From: QWHO01 sp021404945
GTDB taxonomy: Bacteria > Vulcanimicrobiota > Xenobia > Xenobiales > QWHO01
Assembly (NCBI GenBank): GCA_963169765.1
Contig: CAUJEN010000024.1
Coordinates: 1 to 64,000, forward strand
DNA: 64,000 bases
Direction: 5' to 3'
A program made the position numbers and the translations under genes. The notes beneath the pieces were generated by a model. That model worked only from the letters and a program-made list of their open reading frames with translations, had not been told where the DNA came from and searched no databases. Below, in pieces: positions 9,508 through 19,234 of the stretch (its first letter is position 1; every line of letters begins with the position of its first letter).

Positions 9508-9537
9508 AAAATAAAAGAGCCCTCGATTTCGAGGGCT
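9507..9537 (-). terminator. Rho-independent terminator for the 9553-10023 gene
   Basis: On the minus strand an 8-bp stem (9518-9525 with 9530-9537, loop of 4) is followed by a run reading CTTTTATTTTTC. It sits 16 nt past the stop of the minus-strand membrane gene. The plus side lacks a T run, so it does not look bidirectional. Confidence 0.85.
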
Positions 9538-9552
9538 GGCAGGTTGGCTGGC

Positions 9553-10023
9553 TCAGGCCTGGCGAGTAAACTTCTCGCCGTGAACCGCGCCGGCCCAGGC
9601 CAGGCAGAAGACCAGGACGCCCATCACCACGACTTTGCCGACATTGAAGTGGATGAAGCTGACTGGCATCCACATGCCCACGCTGTGCACCAGGATCATC
9701 GCCAGCACCGCACCCACGGCTGGCTCCATGACGCGCACTTTGGGAGACACCACGCCCACAAGGAAACCACCCAGGTAGTAGGTGATGATGTTGAACACCG
9801 CCTCGGCCAGGATGGAGCCGTGGATGGTCTTCATCCGCATGTACAGAAGAGAGAGCAGGCTCTGGGCCACCAGGAACGATCCCAGACTCATCCAGACCCA
9901 GGCCCAGGAGAACGCCTGGAACTTGTCGGTCCGCATCTTGATCCCCGTCACGGGGTCTTCTTGCGTGGTGATGACCTTTGATGTGTCCGTGGTCTGTGAG
10001 GTGGAGCGAGTACCGATCGCCAA
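9553..10023 (-). CDS. small integral membrane protein, unknown function
   Basis: About 156 aa with a polar N-terminal ~45 residues and four predicted membrane helices. I chose TTG 10023 because GGGGGAG lies just upstream (10028-10034); a TTG at 10068 lies too close to the predicted transcription start and an ATG at 9936 would give a shorter protein. A good promoter precedes it and a terminator follows it, so it is a single-gene transcript. No family recognised. Confidence 0.6.
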   Translation of the reverse strand: MAIGTRSTSQTTDTSKVITTQEDPVTGIKMRTDKFQAFSWAWVWMSLGSFLVAQSLLSLLYMRMKTIHGSILAEAVFNIITYYLGGFLVGVVSPKVRVMEPAVGAVLAMILVHSVGMWMPVSFIHFNVGKVVVMGVLVFCLAWAGAVHGEKFTRQA

Positions 10024-10083
10024 TGCGGCTCCCCCTTTTGTGCGCGGGGTGAACTTTGCTCCTCGCAAGCCGCGCCAAGAGTT

Positions 10084-10112
10084 AGTATACCAGGCTTGAA
10101 GGGCGTTCGCAA
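10084..10112 (-). promoter_or_regulatory. sigma70-type promoter for the 9553-10023 gene
   Basis: Minus strand: -35 TTGCGA (10107-10112), 17-nt spacer, -10 TATACT (10084-10089). It points at the small membrane protein gene. Inferred from consensus match and position. Confidence 0.6.
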
Positions 10113-10140
10113 ACAGGAATCGCTCGCCTCGGTCAGGCGC

Positions 10141-12060
<1,920 letters not shown>

Positions 12061-12115
12061 GCCGGGGTGTTCTCGACCAGCCTGATTCAGCCTTCCTGCA
12101 GAGGAGAAAAAGGAC

Positions 12116-13486
12116 CTACCCTCCCAGCTGCTTCATGAAGAGCGTGCCCAGTCCGAGCAGCAAGACGAATCCCAACCAGTCGGTGATGGTGGTCAGCCAG
12201 ACGGTGGAGGCAAGGGCCGGGTCCACCTTGAGGGCCTGCATCCCCAGAGGCAAGAGTGAGCCGGCCATGCCTGCCAGGATGATGTTTCCCATCATCGAGA
12301 CGCCCACGATCACGGCCAGCCAGAAGTTCCCCTCCAGAATATAGGCCAGGATGCTGCTCAGAAGCCCTGCCACCAGCCCGTAAGAGACTCCGAAGGCCAG
12401 CTCTTTGCGCAAGATTCTAAAAAGGTCGCGGCGCTCGATCTCACCCACGGCGATGCCCCTGACGATGAGAGTGGTCGTCTGCGAGCCGGTGTTGCCCCCA
12501 TGGCCGGCGATGATGGGCATGAAGGCCGCCAGCGCGGCCACACGGCTGATCGTTCCCTCAAAGGAGCTTACGATGAGAGCAGACAAGAAGCCGAAGGTCA
12601 GGTTGATCAAGAGCCAGGGCACCCGCCTGCGCAGCGAGACCAGCACCGGCGTGTAGGGGTTCTCGTCAACCGAGAGACCGGCCTGCAGGTAAATGTCCTC
12701 GGTGGCCTCCTCAACCTGCACGTCGAGTACGTCATCAGCCTCGAGCACGCCCACCAGGCGTCCCTCCTCGTCTACGACCGGCAGGGCCATCAAGTTATAA
12801 TGGCGCAGTTTCTCGGCTGCCTTCTCCTGGTCGAGCTCGACCGGCACGCTGATGACGTCTCGGGCCATCAGATTCTCGAGGGGCGTGGAGGGAGCGGCGG
12901 TGATCAAGTGCCGCAACGAGAGCACGCCCTGCAGGCGGCGTTCGGTATCCACCACGTAGAGGTAGAAGGGGTGGCTCGCATCGGGACCCTCGCGGCGCAG
13001 AAAATCGATGGCCTCCTCGGCCGTCCAGGTGCGCTGCAGCAGGACCACGTCGGGCGACATCCAGCGCCCGGCGCTCTCCTCGGGCAGGTCGAGCAGCTCT
13101 TCCACTGTCTCGCGATCTTCCGGGGCGAGCAGGGCGAGCACCGAGGCCACCTGGTCGTCGGGCAGCTCGGCCACGATGTCGGCCGCCAGGTCTTCGTCGA
13201 CGTGGAACAGGATCTGCGAGAGGCGTTCGGGCTCGAGACCGTCCACGAAGACCTGGCGCGGCTCCTCGTCAAGATACTCGAGGATGGATGCCGTCCGCTC
13301 GTCGGACATGGCCAGCAAGATAGCCTCGCGATCCTCGGCGTCGAGATCCTCGATGAGATGGGCCTGATCGGCCGGATGCATGGACTCGAGCCGGGCCAGC
13401 GCCTCGGACGGCTGGTTGTAATTCAGCAGCCGATGCAGCTCGTCGAGCAGATCATCGCGCTGAGCGTCAGTAAGCTCCAGGGGCAC
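12116..13486 (-). CDS. mgtE: MgtE-family magnesium transporter
   Basis: 456 aa, full length. N-terminal MgtE_N helical domain (about 30-130), two CBS domains (about 135-255) and five membrane helices (about 280-455) with PIIAGHGGNTGSQTTTL, the signature of the pore region. It is a Mg2+ channel gated by Mg2+ on the N and CBS domains. Starts at GTG 13486, six bases after the secreted-protein gene upstream, so probably co-transcribed. Confidence 0.93.
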   Translation of the reverse strand: MPLELTDAQRDDLLDELHRLLNYNQPSEALARLESMHPADQAHLIEDLDAEDREAILLAMSDERTASILEYLDEEPRQVFVDGLEPERLSQILFHVDEDLAADIVAELPDDQVASVLALLAPEDRETVEELLDLPEESAGRWMSPDVVLLQRTWTAEEAIDFLRREGPDASHPFYLYVVDTERRLQGVLSLRHLITAAPSTPLENLMARDVISVPVELDQEKAAEKLRHYNLMALPVVDEEGRLVGVLEADDVLDVQVEEATEDIYLQAGLSVDENPYTPVLVSLRRRVPWLLINLTFGFLSALIVSSFEGTISRVAALAAFMPIIAGHGGNTGSQTTTLIVRGIAVGEIERRDLFRILRKELAFGVSYGLVAGLLSSILAYILEGNFWLAVIVGVSMMGNIILAGMAGSLLPLGMQALKVDPALASTVWLTTITDWLGFVLLLGLGTLFMKQLGG

Positions 13487-13492
13487 AGAAGG

Positions 13493-13843
13493 CTACTTGT
13501 AGACGGGTATCAGGTCGAGCGTGCCAACACCGATCACCTTGACGTAGAAGGGCTTCTTGTCGGGCAGTCCGCGCAGGAGCTGTCCGGGCGAGGGACGATC
13601 ATCGTAAAAAAGGCCAACCATGCCGCTGCAAGCCGGGCTGACGTGGATGATGACCCGCTTGATGTCAGGGCCGATAGCCTCCACCTTCAGAGCCTGCAAA
13701 CTGCGACCTCTGGCAGGCGTGAAAGTGGATACCTTGCCGCTGATGTCGCCCTCTGCTCGCAGCCGCTGGCCCGGAACCTCCTCCGAGCCAGCCCGGCCTC
13801 CGACCAGCAGCGCCACCAGGAGAACCATCAGAACTCTCGCCAT
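13493..13843 (-). CDS. small secreted protein, unknown function
   Basis: 116 aa starting at ATG 13843 with a signal peptide (MARVLMVLLVALLVGGRAGS). The mature part is a predicted beta-rich domain (RVIIHVSPACSGMVGLFYDD). Longer upstream in-frame starts would place the signal peptide internally, so I rejected them. It sits directly upstream of mgtE on the same strand. Confidence 0.6.
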   Translation of the reverse strand: MARVLMVLLVALLVGGRAGSEEVPGQRLRAEGDISGKVSTFTPARGRSLQALKVEAIGPDIKRVIIHVSPACSGMVGLFYDDRPSPGQLLRGLPDKKPFYVKVIGVGTLDLIPVYK

Positions 13844-13916
13844 CCAGGTCCTATTAGCCCGCCCCGGTCCAAAACCTGCAGGAGAGGTCCGCCCTCCTGA
13901 GAAAGGCCCGCCCCCC

Positions 13917-14732
13917 ATGGGAAAGACGCGCCCCAAGCCCGGCACGGCCAGCCTAAAGCCCGTGCCCACCCGCGGCCAGGGATCGCTCTGGGCCCATTAC
14001 GGCTTCGAGACGGAACCCAGCGGGCTCAGGCGGCGCCGGCTGCTGGTCTACCTTCCCCCCGGCTATCGCGAGACCCGTCGCTATCCGGTGCTGTATCTGC
14101 TCGATGGCCAGAACGTTTTCGATCTGGAGACCGCTCGCGGCGGCGGGTGGCGCATCAACCTGGCCATGGATGAGCTTCTGGCCCGGAAGGCTATCCGGCC
14201 GGCCATTCTGGTGGCCGTTTGCCACTCCGATCAGCGTCTGCGCGAGTACTGCGGCTGGAGCGAGGATGCCGACTACGAGCACCGCCTGGGCGATCTGCAC
14301 GCCGACTACCTGGTCGAGCAGGTCAAGCCCTTTATCGACGGCAACTATCCCACCCGCAGCGGCCGAGCCTTCACCTCTATCGCAGGGGCCAGCGCCGGCG
14401 GGGTGGCCGCACTCTACGCCGCCCTCAAGCACCCCCGGGTCTACTCCCGAGTGGGCTGTATGTCAGCCGGGCGCCACTTCTTCCGAGAGCTGTTGGATCG
14501 GTTTCCCAGCCCGTCCTCCCACCTTTCGGTCTTTCTGTCCTGCGGCACGGAAGGCATGGACACCGAGTTCCTCCCGCTGAATCGCAGTTTTCGCCAGTCC
14601 CTGGTTCGGCGTGGCCTGGCTACCGAGCTCCGGGTCGGGCGCGACGAAGCTCACGACGAGGGAGCCTGGTCGCGAATGGTGTTCTGGTTGCTGCCCTTTT
14701 GCCTCACCAGCCGGGCTCCCTCGCGCACATAG
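13917..14732 (+). CDS. esterase of the Esterase D / enterochelin-esterase type (alpha/beta hydrolase)
   Basis: 271 aa. YLPPGY and YPVLYLLDGQNVF begin the fold; the nucleophile elbow is GASAGG with Ser159; His246 in DEAHDEGAW is the likely catalytic His and an acid near Asp215 completes a triad. This is the PF00756 putative esterase family. Start ATG 13917 chosen because upstream in-frame sequence is antisense to the secreted-protein gene. The 3' end overlaps the convergent HEAT gene by about 80 nt. Confidence 0.8.
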   Translation: MGKTRPKPGTASLKPVPTRGQGSLWAHYGFETEPSGLRRRRLLVYLPPGYRETRRYPVLYLLDGQNVFDLETARGGGWRINLAMDELLARKAIRPAILVAVCHSDQRLREYCGWSEDADYEHRLGDLHADYLVEQVKPFIDGNYPTRSGRAFTSIAGASAGGVAALYAALKHPRVYSRVGCMSAGRHFFRELLDRFPSPSSHLSVFLSCGTEGMDTEFLPLNRSFRQSLVRRGLATELRVGRDEAHDEGAWSRMVFWLLPFCLTSRAPSRT

Positions 14733-15172
14733 GGGGAGGGATGTCGCTCCAACTCATTCGGGTCAAAGCGGACGGCCGCCAGCGCCGAGGCGACCTGCTC
14801 GCGCACGTCCTGACGAGCTTCATCGCAGAGCGCCTCCACCAGCTCAGCGGTGACCGGGGAGACGTGAGGCCCCAGCCCGGCAATCAGGTCGGCCGCCTGG
14901 ATCCGGCAGTCATTGCGTGGATCCTCCAGGGCCCGAACCAGCCCGGGTAACGCCTCCACCGCCCCTTCCCCCATCGCCTTCAGGCAGAAGTAGAGGCCCA
15001 TGCGGAGCAGAAGGGGCTCAGTCCCAAAGCGCTCTCCCAGGGACCGCACCAGCTCGCCCTCAAAAGGGGGCTCCAGGGTGAGCGCTCCGGCGGCGGCCAG
15101 CTCCATCAAGACCTCATTGGCCTCCAGTCGCTCCTCGGGGGTTCCCCGAGCCAACCGCTCCAGCAGGCTCAA
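14651..15172 (-). CDS. HEAT-repeat protein
   Basis: 173 aa, all helical, with HEAT-like units such as ALPGLVRALEDPRNDCRIQA and LIAGLGPHVSPVTAELVEAL. Likely a protein-interaction scaffold. Its ATG overlaps the stop of the HIT-protein gene (ATGA), so the two are translationally coupled on the minus strand. Confidence 0.65.
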   Translation of the reverse strand: MSLLERLARGTPEERLEANEVLMELAAAGALTLEPPFEGELVRSLGERFGTEPLLLRMGLYFCLKAMGEGAVEALPGLVRALEDPRNDCRIQAADLIAGLGPHVSPVTAELVEALCDEARQDVREQVASALAAVRFDPNELERHPSPYVREGARLVRQKGSNQNTIRDQAPSS

Positions 15173-15591
15173 TCGCTGACCTGGTAGTAGCCCAGCTCAC
15201 GAAGCGCGTCGCGCACCTGACAGGCCGAGCGCTCCAACTCGTCGGCACTGACCGAGGTATTGGCGCGCGCGAAATCCAGATCGTGAGGCTCGAAGATCGG
15301 CACCAGGTGGATGTGGGTGTGAGGAACCTCCAGGCCGGCGATCATCAGACCGACCTTGACCGGTTGGTAGGCCCTCTGAAGGGCCTTGCCCAGGCATTGC
15401 GAGACGTGGAGGAGATGCTCTGCCAGGGGACGGTCCAGATCGAGCCAGTGATCGACCTCGGCCCTTGGAACGACCAGGGTGTGACCTGGCCGCAGGGGGT
15501 GGATGGAGAGGAAGGCGACCGCGTGCTCGTCTCTCCACACGAACCGGCCGGGGATCTCGCCTTGAATGATGCGTGTAAACAAGGTCGGCAT
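15169..15591 (-). CDS. HIT-family nucleotide hydrolase/transferase
   Basis: 140 aa, the typical length. FTRIIQGEIPGRFVWRDE starts the fold and HTHIHLVP is the histidine-triad motif. HIT proteins of this size act on AMP-linked compounds. ATG 15591 was chosen over longer in-frame starts because it begins the family exactly. Heads an operon with the HEAT protein. Confidence 0.9.
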   Translation of the reverse strand: MPTLFTRIIQGEIPGRFVWRDEHAVAFLSIHPLRPGHTLVVPRAEVDHWLDLDRPLAEHLLHVSQCLGKALQRAYQPVKVGLMIAGLEVPHTHIHLVPIFEPHDLDFARANTSVSADELERSACQVRDALRELGYYQVSD

Positions 15592-15660
15592 ACCCGGTGG
15601 TTTTCCCCTGCCCCGGGCCTTCCCTGCAGGGTCGCCGTGGAGGGGGTCGAACCAGGGGAT

Positions 15661-16116
15661 ATGCGGCAGACCCTTCTCATTCTGATGCTCCTGGCCGTCC
15701 AGGCATCGGCCCAGACCCGCGAATTGGAAGTGCGGCCCCTGGATCTGCCGGCCGAGCTGCCCACCTGGACCGGGTCGGAGGAAGTGTCCCTGCGCCGCCA
15801 GCACGACCAGGCCTTTCGTGATCTGGCGCGCATTCTGAGCAGTCGCCAGATGGCCGAGCTGCGCCAGATGAGTCGTTGGGGTCGCTATGGACCTGAGCCG
15901 GGAGACGCCGCTGCAGGCGAGGCTTTTCTGGATGCCCTGACCGGGCCGGCCAGGATGCCAGCTGGACTCTGGCCCACGGTGCGCCAGCAAGAAGCCTTTC
16001 TGCACGAGATGCAGAGCGGGACGAACGGGCTGGAGACACGGCTGTTGAGGCTGTTGACCCCGTCTCAGGTCGATTTCCTGCGCGAGCTCGAGCGAATGGA
16101 GCAGAGCGAGCTGTAG
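15661..16116 (+). CDS. secreted helical protein, unknown function
   Basis: 151 aa starting at ATG 15661 with a signal peptide (MRQTLLILMLLAVQASAQT). The rest is predicted mostly helical and charged. No family recognised. Its stop overlaps the GTG of the PilZ gene by one base, suggesting coupled translation. Confidence 0.6.
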   Translation: MRQTLLILMLLAVQASAQTRELEVRPLDLPAELPTWTGSEEVSLRRQHDQAFRDLARILSSRQMAELRQMSRWGRYGPEPGDAAAGEAFLDALTGPARMPAGLWPTVRQQEAFLHEMQSGTNGLETRLLRLLTPSQVDFLRELERMEQSEL

Positions 16117-16919
16117 TGGAAGTTCCCGAGGACGAATTGGCACAGGTTCGCCACCTGATGCTGAACGGCTTCAAGTGGATCGAGCCCCAGCCCAGGGCCA
16201 GCCTGGGAGGCCTGCTCTCAGGACTGAGATTTTTCAGCTTAAAGCGCGAACGAGCCGATGGCACCGAGCGGCGCAAGAGCGTGCGCATCCAGTGCTACTA
16301 CCAGGTGGTGTGCAACCAGGGAGTGCGGCGTTTCGAGGCCGTCGTGCAGGATGTAGGCCTGACCGGCCTGTGCTTGCAGAGCAGCCTGCGCCTCAAGCGC
16401 GGCCAGACGGTCGAAGTGGTGCCAACCAGTGGGGGCAATCCGGTGCCCTGCCAGGTGCGCTGGTGCCGCGCCGGCGTTGCTGGCCTGAGTTTCGAGCTCC
16501 GCCCCACCGAGTTGGTACGCTCCTGGGTATCCCAGCTCTTGACCGCGGTCGGCTTCAACGAGGAGGCCGTCTACCAACGCCGTACGGCCATTCGTGCGTC
16601 GGCCGACCTCCCGGTGGCCCTGAAGACAGCCGACCAGGAGATGCAGTCGGGACGCCTGCTCGATCTGGGCGTGGGAGGAGCGCTGGTGCAGGTGACGGCC
16701 GAGCTGGCACTGGGCCAGCAACGCACCCTGGTGGTCGGGCCACACTGGAATCTGGAGGTCATGCGACTCGAGTGCGAAGTCGTGCGGGTGGACGCGCCCG
16801 ACCCGGGGGACCGCTTCAACCTGGGACTGCGCTTTCTCGACCCCACGCCGGCCCAGATGCGTCTGCTGGGGAGCTACGTCGTCGAGTTGTTGGCCCAGCG
16901 GCCGCTGGTGACCGACTGA
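16116..16919 (+). CDS. double PilZ-domain protein (c-di-GMP receptor)
   Basis: 267 aa with two tandem PilZ domains. The first has RRKSVR and DVGLTG (about residues 52-90), the second RRTAIR and DLGVGGA (about 155-200); RxxxR plus D/NxSxxG-type motifs bind c-di-GMP. There is no output domain, so it probably acts by contact. A second double-PilZ gene lies at 35307-36017 and a cyclase with a broken PilZ at 25365. Confidence 0.75.
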   Translation: MEVPEDELAQVRHLMLNGFKWIEPQPRASLGGLLSGLRFFSLKRERADGTERRKSVRIQCYYQVVCNQGVRRFEAVVQDVGLTGLCLQSSLRLKRGQTVEVVPTSGGNPVPCQVRWCRAGVAGLSFELRPTELVRSWVSQLLTAVGFNEEAVYQRRTAIRASADLPVALKTADQEMQSGRLLDLGVGGALVQVTAELALGQQRTLVVGPHWNLEVMRLECEVVRVDAPDPGDRFNLGLRFLDPTPAQMRLLGSYVVELLAQRPLVTD

Positions 16920-16920
16920 C

Positions 16921-17799
16921 GTGCCCGAGCTGCCCGAGGTCGAGACCATCCGCCGCGGACTCGAGCAAGGCCTCCCTGGCAGGCGAGTCGAGCGGGCTGA
17001 GGTGCGCTGCGACCGGGTGCTGCTCAAGCCGGACGCGCCCACCTTTGAGCGCGAGCTGCGCGGCCAGGTTTTTCGAGAGCCCCAGCGGCACGGCAAGCTC
17101 CTGATCCTGCCGCTCGAGCGCCACACCCTGCTGGTGCACCTTGGCATGACCGGCCAGATCACCCTGCGCGATCCCTCCCGACCCGACCGGCCCTTCGAGC
17201 GGCTGCCCGTAACGGGTTTGCAGCGCACCACCCAGCATGCTGTGGACGCTCACACCCACATCGTCTTGCACCTGGAGGGCGGCCACCAGCTGATGTACCG
17301 AGACATCCGCAAATTCGGCAAGTGGCGCCTGTATCGCCCCCAGGAGCTCTCCCGCGCCCCCGAGCTCAAACGCCTGGGTCCGGACCCTTTCACTCCCGCC
17401 TACCAGCTCGAGAGCTTCCAGGATGCGATGAAGCGGACCCGGCGCTCTGTCAAGTCAGCTTTGCTCGATCAGGGAGTCGTGGCCGGAGTGGGCAACATCT
17501 ACGCCGACGAGGCGCTGTATCGCTCGGGCATCCGCCCGACCCGGCGGGGCGTCAGCCTGACCCGGGCCGAGCTGGCACGGCTGTTCACGGCCGTGCGCGA
17601 GGTGCTGGAGCTGGGCATCTCAAACCGCGGCACCACCTTCTCCAACTACCGCGACGCCGAGGGGCGCTCGGGCTCGAACCAGGCCAGCCTGCAGGCCTAC
17701 GGGCGCTACGGGCAGGAGTGTTATGGCTGCGGGGGCCAACTGCAGCGCTCCACGGTGGGACAGCGCACCACGACGTGGTGCCCGCGCTGCCAGCGCTGA
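16921..17799 (+). CDS. mutM: formamidopyrimidine-DNA glycosylase
   Basis: 292 aa starting at GTG 16921. PELPEVE at the N-terminus supplies the catalytic Pro2 and Glu3; Lys59 in QRHGK matches the family lysine; VVAGVGNIYADE is the helix-two-turn-helix region; Cys267, Cys270, Cys287 and Cys290 form the zinc finger. It removes oxidised purines such as 8-oxoG. Confidence 0.95.
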   Translation: MPELPEVETIRRGLEQGLPGRRVERAEVRCDRVLLKPDAPTFERELRGQVFREPQRHGKLLILPLERHTLLVHLGMTGQITLRDPSRPDRPFERLPVTGLQRTTQHAVDAHTHIVLHLEGGHQLMYRDIRKFGKWRLYRPQELSRAPELKRLGPDPFTPAYQLESFQDAMKRTRRSVKSALLDQGVVAGVGNIYADEALYRSGIRPTRRGVSLTRAELARLFTAVREVLELGISNRGTTFSNYRDAEGRSGSNQASLQAYGRYGQECYGCGGQLQRSTVGQRTTTWCPRCQR

Positions 17800-17803
17800 G
17801 CGG

Positions 17804-18208
17804 TCATGCTTCGGCTGACCCGCCGTTGAGCGCGCGCAGAAGCTCGTCCTGCCTCTCCACGTGGTAGGGCAACTGCACCGGGTCTTGCCCCTTCACGGTG
17901 ATGTGCAGCAGAGCGCCGGTGTGGTAGGCCTGCACCACGTCTTGCCGGGCCAGTCGGCGTTCCTGACCGGCCCGGTGGATCACCACCTGGTCTCCCTCAA
18001 GCACGATGCGGTCGTTTCGGTTCCGATAGTAGCTGAAGAAAGAGAGCAGATAGAGCAGGACCAGGGAGGGGCAGACGACCAGCATCAGCCAGTGGGTGAA
18101 CCTGATCACGAGCAGACCCAGGGTCACCACAAAAGAAAACAGCGCCAACAGCATGAGCACGGTGCGACGGATGTTCTCCCCACCCTGGTCGAAGCGGAAT
18201 TCCTGCAT
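17804..18208 (-). CDS. small membrane protein with a bacterial PH-like domain
   Basis: 134 aa. Two membrane helices (about 15-35 and 42-60) are followed by a beta-rich segment with IVLEGDQVVIHRAGQERRL, as in bPH-type proteins. A similar protein is encoded at 43276-43671. Function unknown. Confidence 0.6.
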   Translation of the reverse strand: MQEFRFDQGGENIRRTVLMLLALFSFVVTLGLLVIRFTHWLMLVVCPSLVLLYLLSFFSYYRNRNDRIVLEGDQVVIHRAGQERRLARQDVVQAYHTGALLHITVKGQDPVQLPYHVERQDELLRALNGGSAEA

Positions 18209-18220
18209 TCTGTGGGAATT

Positions 18221-18415
18221 CTACTTCCAGGGACGCTTCCTGCTCAGGCTGGCCATCAGGTGGCGCAGCGCCTCCTGAGACGGGGCGGGCCGGGGAAGCG
18301 GGGGCCTCCTCATGGTGACTGAAACGACGCGATGGCGTATGCCTTCGGGAGCGGGCTCGGCCAGCAGGTGGTCGCGGGTCAGCAGCGCCTGGTCGTCAGG
18401 GAAGGTGAAGGACAT
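18221..18415 (-). CDS. small hypothetical protein
   Basis: 64 aa from ATG 18415, with GGAGG about ten bases upstream on the minus strand. Pro/Arg-rich, no recognised domain. It ends 12 nt before the start of the PH-like gene. Composition gives only modest support that it is coding. Confidence 0.4.
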   Translation of the reverse strand: MSFTFPDDQALLTRDHLLAEPAPEGIRHRVVSVTMRRPPLPRPAPSQEALRHLMASLSRKRPWK

Positions 18416-18535
18416 TCGATTTTGCCTCCGGAGGGGGAAGGATTTTCTTCAACAACAGACTGTTTCTGCGGCCTGGCGTCGTAATCCCTGTGGACAAGGC
18501 TGTGAATCGAGCGGGAAAACCAGGGGAAAAGGGGG

Positions 18536-18565
18536 TTGACGAGTCGGGGGGGCGTCTAGTATGAT
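18536..18565 (+). promoter_or_regulatory. strong sigma70-type promoter upstream of the RNA locus
   Basis: -35 TTGACG (18536-18541), 18-nt spacer, -10 TATGAT (18560-18565). Transcription would start near 18572 and enter a structured, gene-free stretch ending in an intrinsic terminator, so it most likely drives a non-coding RNA. Confidence 0.7.
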
Positions 18566-18571
18566 GCCCAA

Positions 18572-18760
18572 GTGCCTCGTGTCTTGAGGCGCATCAGGAT
18601 CAACAAATGATTTCATTCGAGCAAACCATAGCGGTCACCAAACGGTCGGGGAACCTTCCGTGCGGTAACCTGACCCCCGGGAGGGCGCGCTGAGAGCATA
18701 ACTGTCTTCAGGCATATGCTTGCCAGCACGCCCACCTTCGACAACCAAGGTGGGCTTTTT
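18572..18760 (+). ncRNA. candidate structured RNA (~190 nt) with own promoter and terminator
   Basis: Between a good promoter and a Rho-independent terminator lies a non-coding stretch with clear hairpins: GCCTC/GAGGC at the 5' end (loop of 7), and a long imperfect hairpin 18683-18733 in which GGGCGCGCTG pairs with CAGCACGCCC, enclosing GCATA/TATGC and CTG/CAG. The CGCCC arm of that hairpin overlaps the terminator's 5' arm (18730-18733), so the two are mutually exclusive, as in attenuators. It matches no RNA family I can name with confidence (6S, SRP and tmRNA signatures are absent). It could be a separate sRNA or a leader controlling the downstream Y RNA/ubiquitin-like operon. Confidence 0.55.
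18730..18760 (+). terminator. Rho-independent terminator
   Basis: Nine-bp stem GCCCACCTT/AAGGTGGGC (18730-18738 and 18747-18755) followed by TTTTT. It ends the RNA started at 18572, 20 nt before the first Y RNA-like element. Its 5' arm can alternatively pair upstream. Confidence 0.85.
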
Positions 18761-18777
18761 GTTTCGGTTTGACCGGA

Positions 18778-18895
18778 GGAGCCGCACCCCGACCTGAGAG
18801 GCTTACATACTGGACATGCCTGATAAGCATGCGGGGAGTTCGATTCTCTCCACCACACCAATGGTGAGCACAGCCTTTCTGACTTGTGCGGTATC
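18778..18895 (+). ncRNA. Y RNA-like RNA with tRNA-mimic module (YrlA type), copy A
   Basis: P1 pairs CCGCAC (18782-18787) with GTGCGG (18886-18891); P2 pairs GAGAGGC (18796-18802) with GCCTTTC (18873-18879). The internal loop between them carries CCCGACCT on one side and TGACTT on the other, resembling the Ro60-binding stem of Y RNAs. Inside lies a tRNA mimic: an anticodon-like arm CATGC-CTGATAA-GCATG, a T arm GGGGAG-TTCGATT-CTCTCC and a hairpin CACCA/TGGTG where an acceptor stem would be closed by a loop. There is no D arm or free acceptor end, so it is not a tRNA gene. Bacterial YrlA RNAs encoded beside Ro60 have this architecture. It directly precedes the ubiquitin-like gene. Confidence 0.7.
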
Positions 18896-18940
18896 CTGCG
18901 GTTGCTTTCAAGAAATTGAAGAACAGGAGGGAGATTGAAG

Positions 18941-19141
18941 ATGGTTCACGTTCGCTTTGAAGGGAAGTCTTTTGACGTCACCGAGCAGCAGCTGGGGATG
19001 ACGGCCGGGATGAACGATGCCCAGGTGATGGAGCGCGTAGCCCAGCACCTCGACGTGGGAGCAAGCCAGTTTACCTCCTACGTCGTCGACCGGCGCCCGT
19101 CCGGCGACATCGTCATCCGCCCTGAGGCTGTTTACGGCTGA
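18941..19141 (+). CDS. ubiquitin-like beta-grasp small protein (predicted)
   Basis: 66 aa from ATG 18941, eight bases after a strong AGGAGGGA. Predicted order is beta-hairpin (residues 2-18), helix (25-37), then strands (43-64), the beta-grasp order, ending in VYG with a C-terminal Gly as in conjugated or thiolated ubiquitin-like proteins. The N-terminal ~65 residues of the vWA protein at 21347 align with it, including HLDVGASQFTSYVV against THLGARCPDLTDYAV. An E1-like gene lies downstream. Fold and role are inferred; there is one Gly, not GG. An in-frame TTG at 18935 would add two residues. Confidence 0.6.
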   Translation: MVHVRFEGKSFDVTEQQLGMTAGMNDAQVMERVAQHLDVGASQFTSYVVDRRPSGDIVIRPEAVYG

Positions 19142-19234
19142 CCTCGTCGCCCACGGATGTGTGATGAGCACGGAGCTGCGCGACGATGACGGCTTCGACC
19201 TGACCCGATTTGCCCGGGTGGGTCGCCGTCGGAC

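Noticed and set aside
18490..18498. DnaA box (TGTGGACAA) suggesting a replication origin
   Set aside because: A single near-match without a cluster, AT-rich stretch or dnaA/dnaN neighbours.
18778..18870. tRNA-Ile (anticodon GAT) gene
   Set aside because: The anticodon-like arm and T arm fit, but there is no D arm, the variable loop is too short and no 5' acceptor strand pairs with CACCAC. Outer helices and a second covarying copy fit a Y RNA better.
18572..18900. tmRNA, including a two-piece permuted form
   Set aside because: No tag-peptide frame ending in Ala-Ala and no 5' GGGGCTGATT-like start were found.
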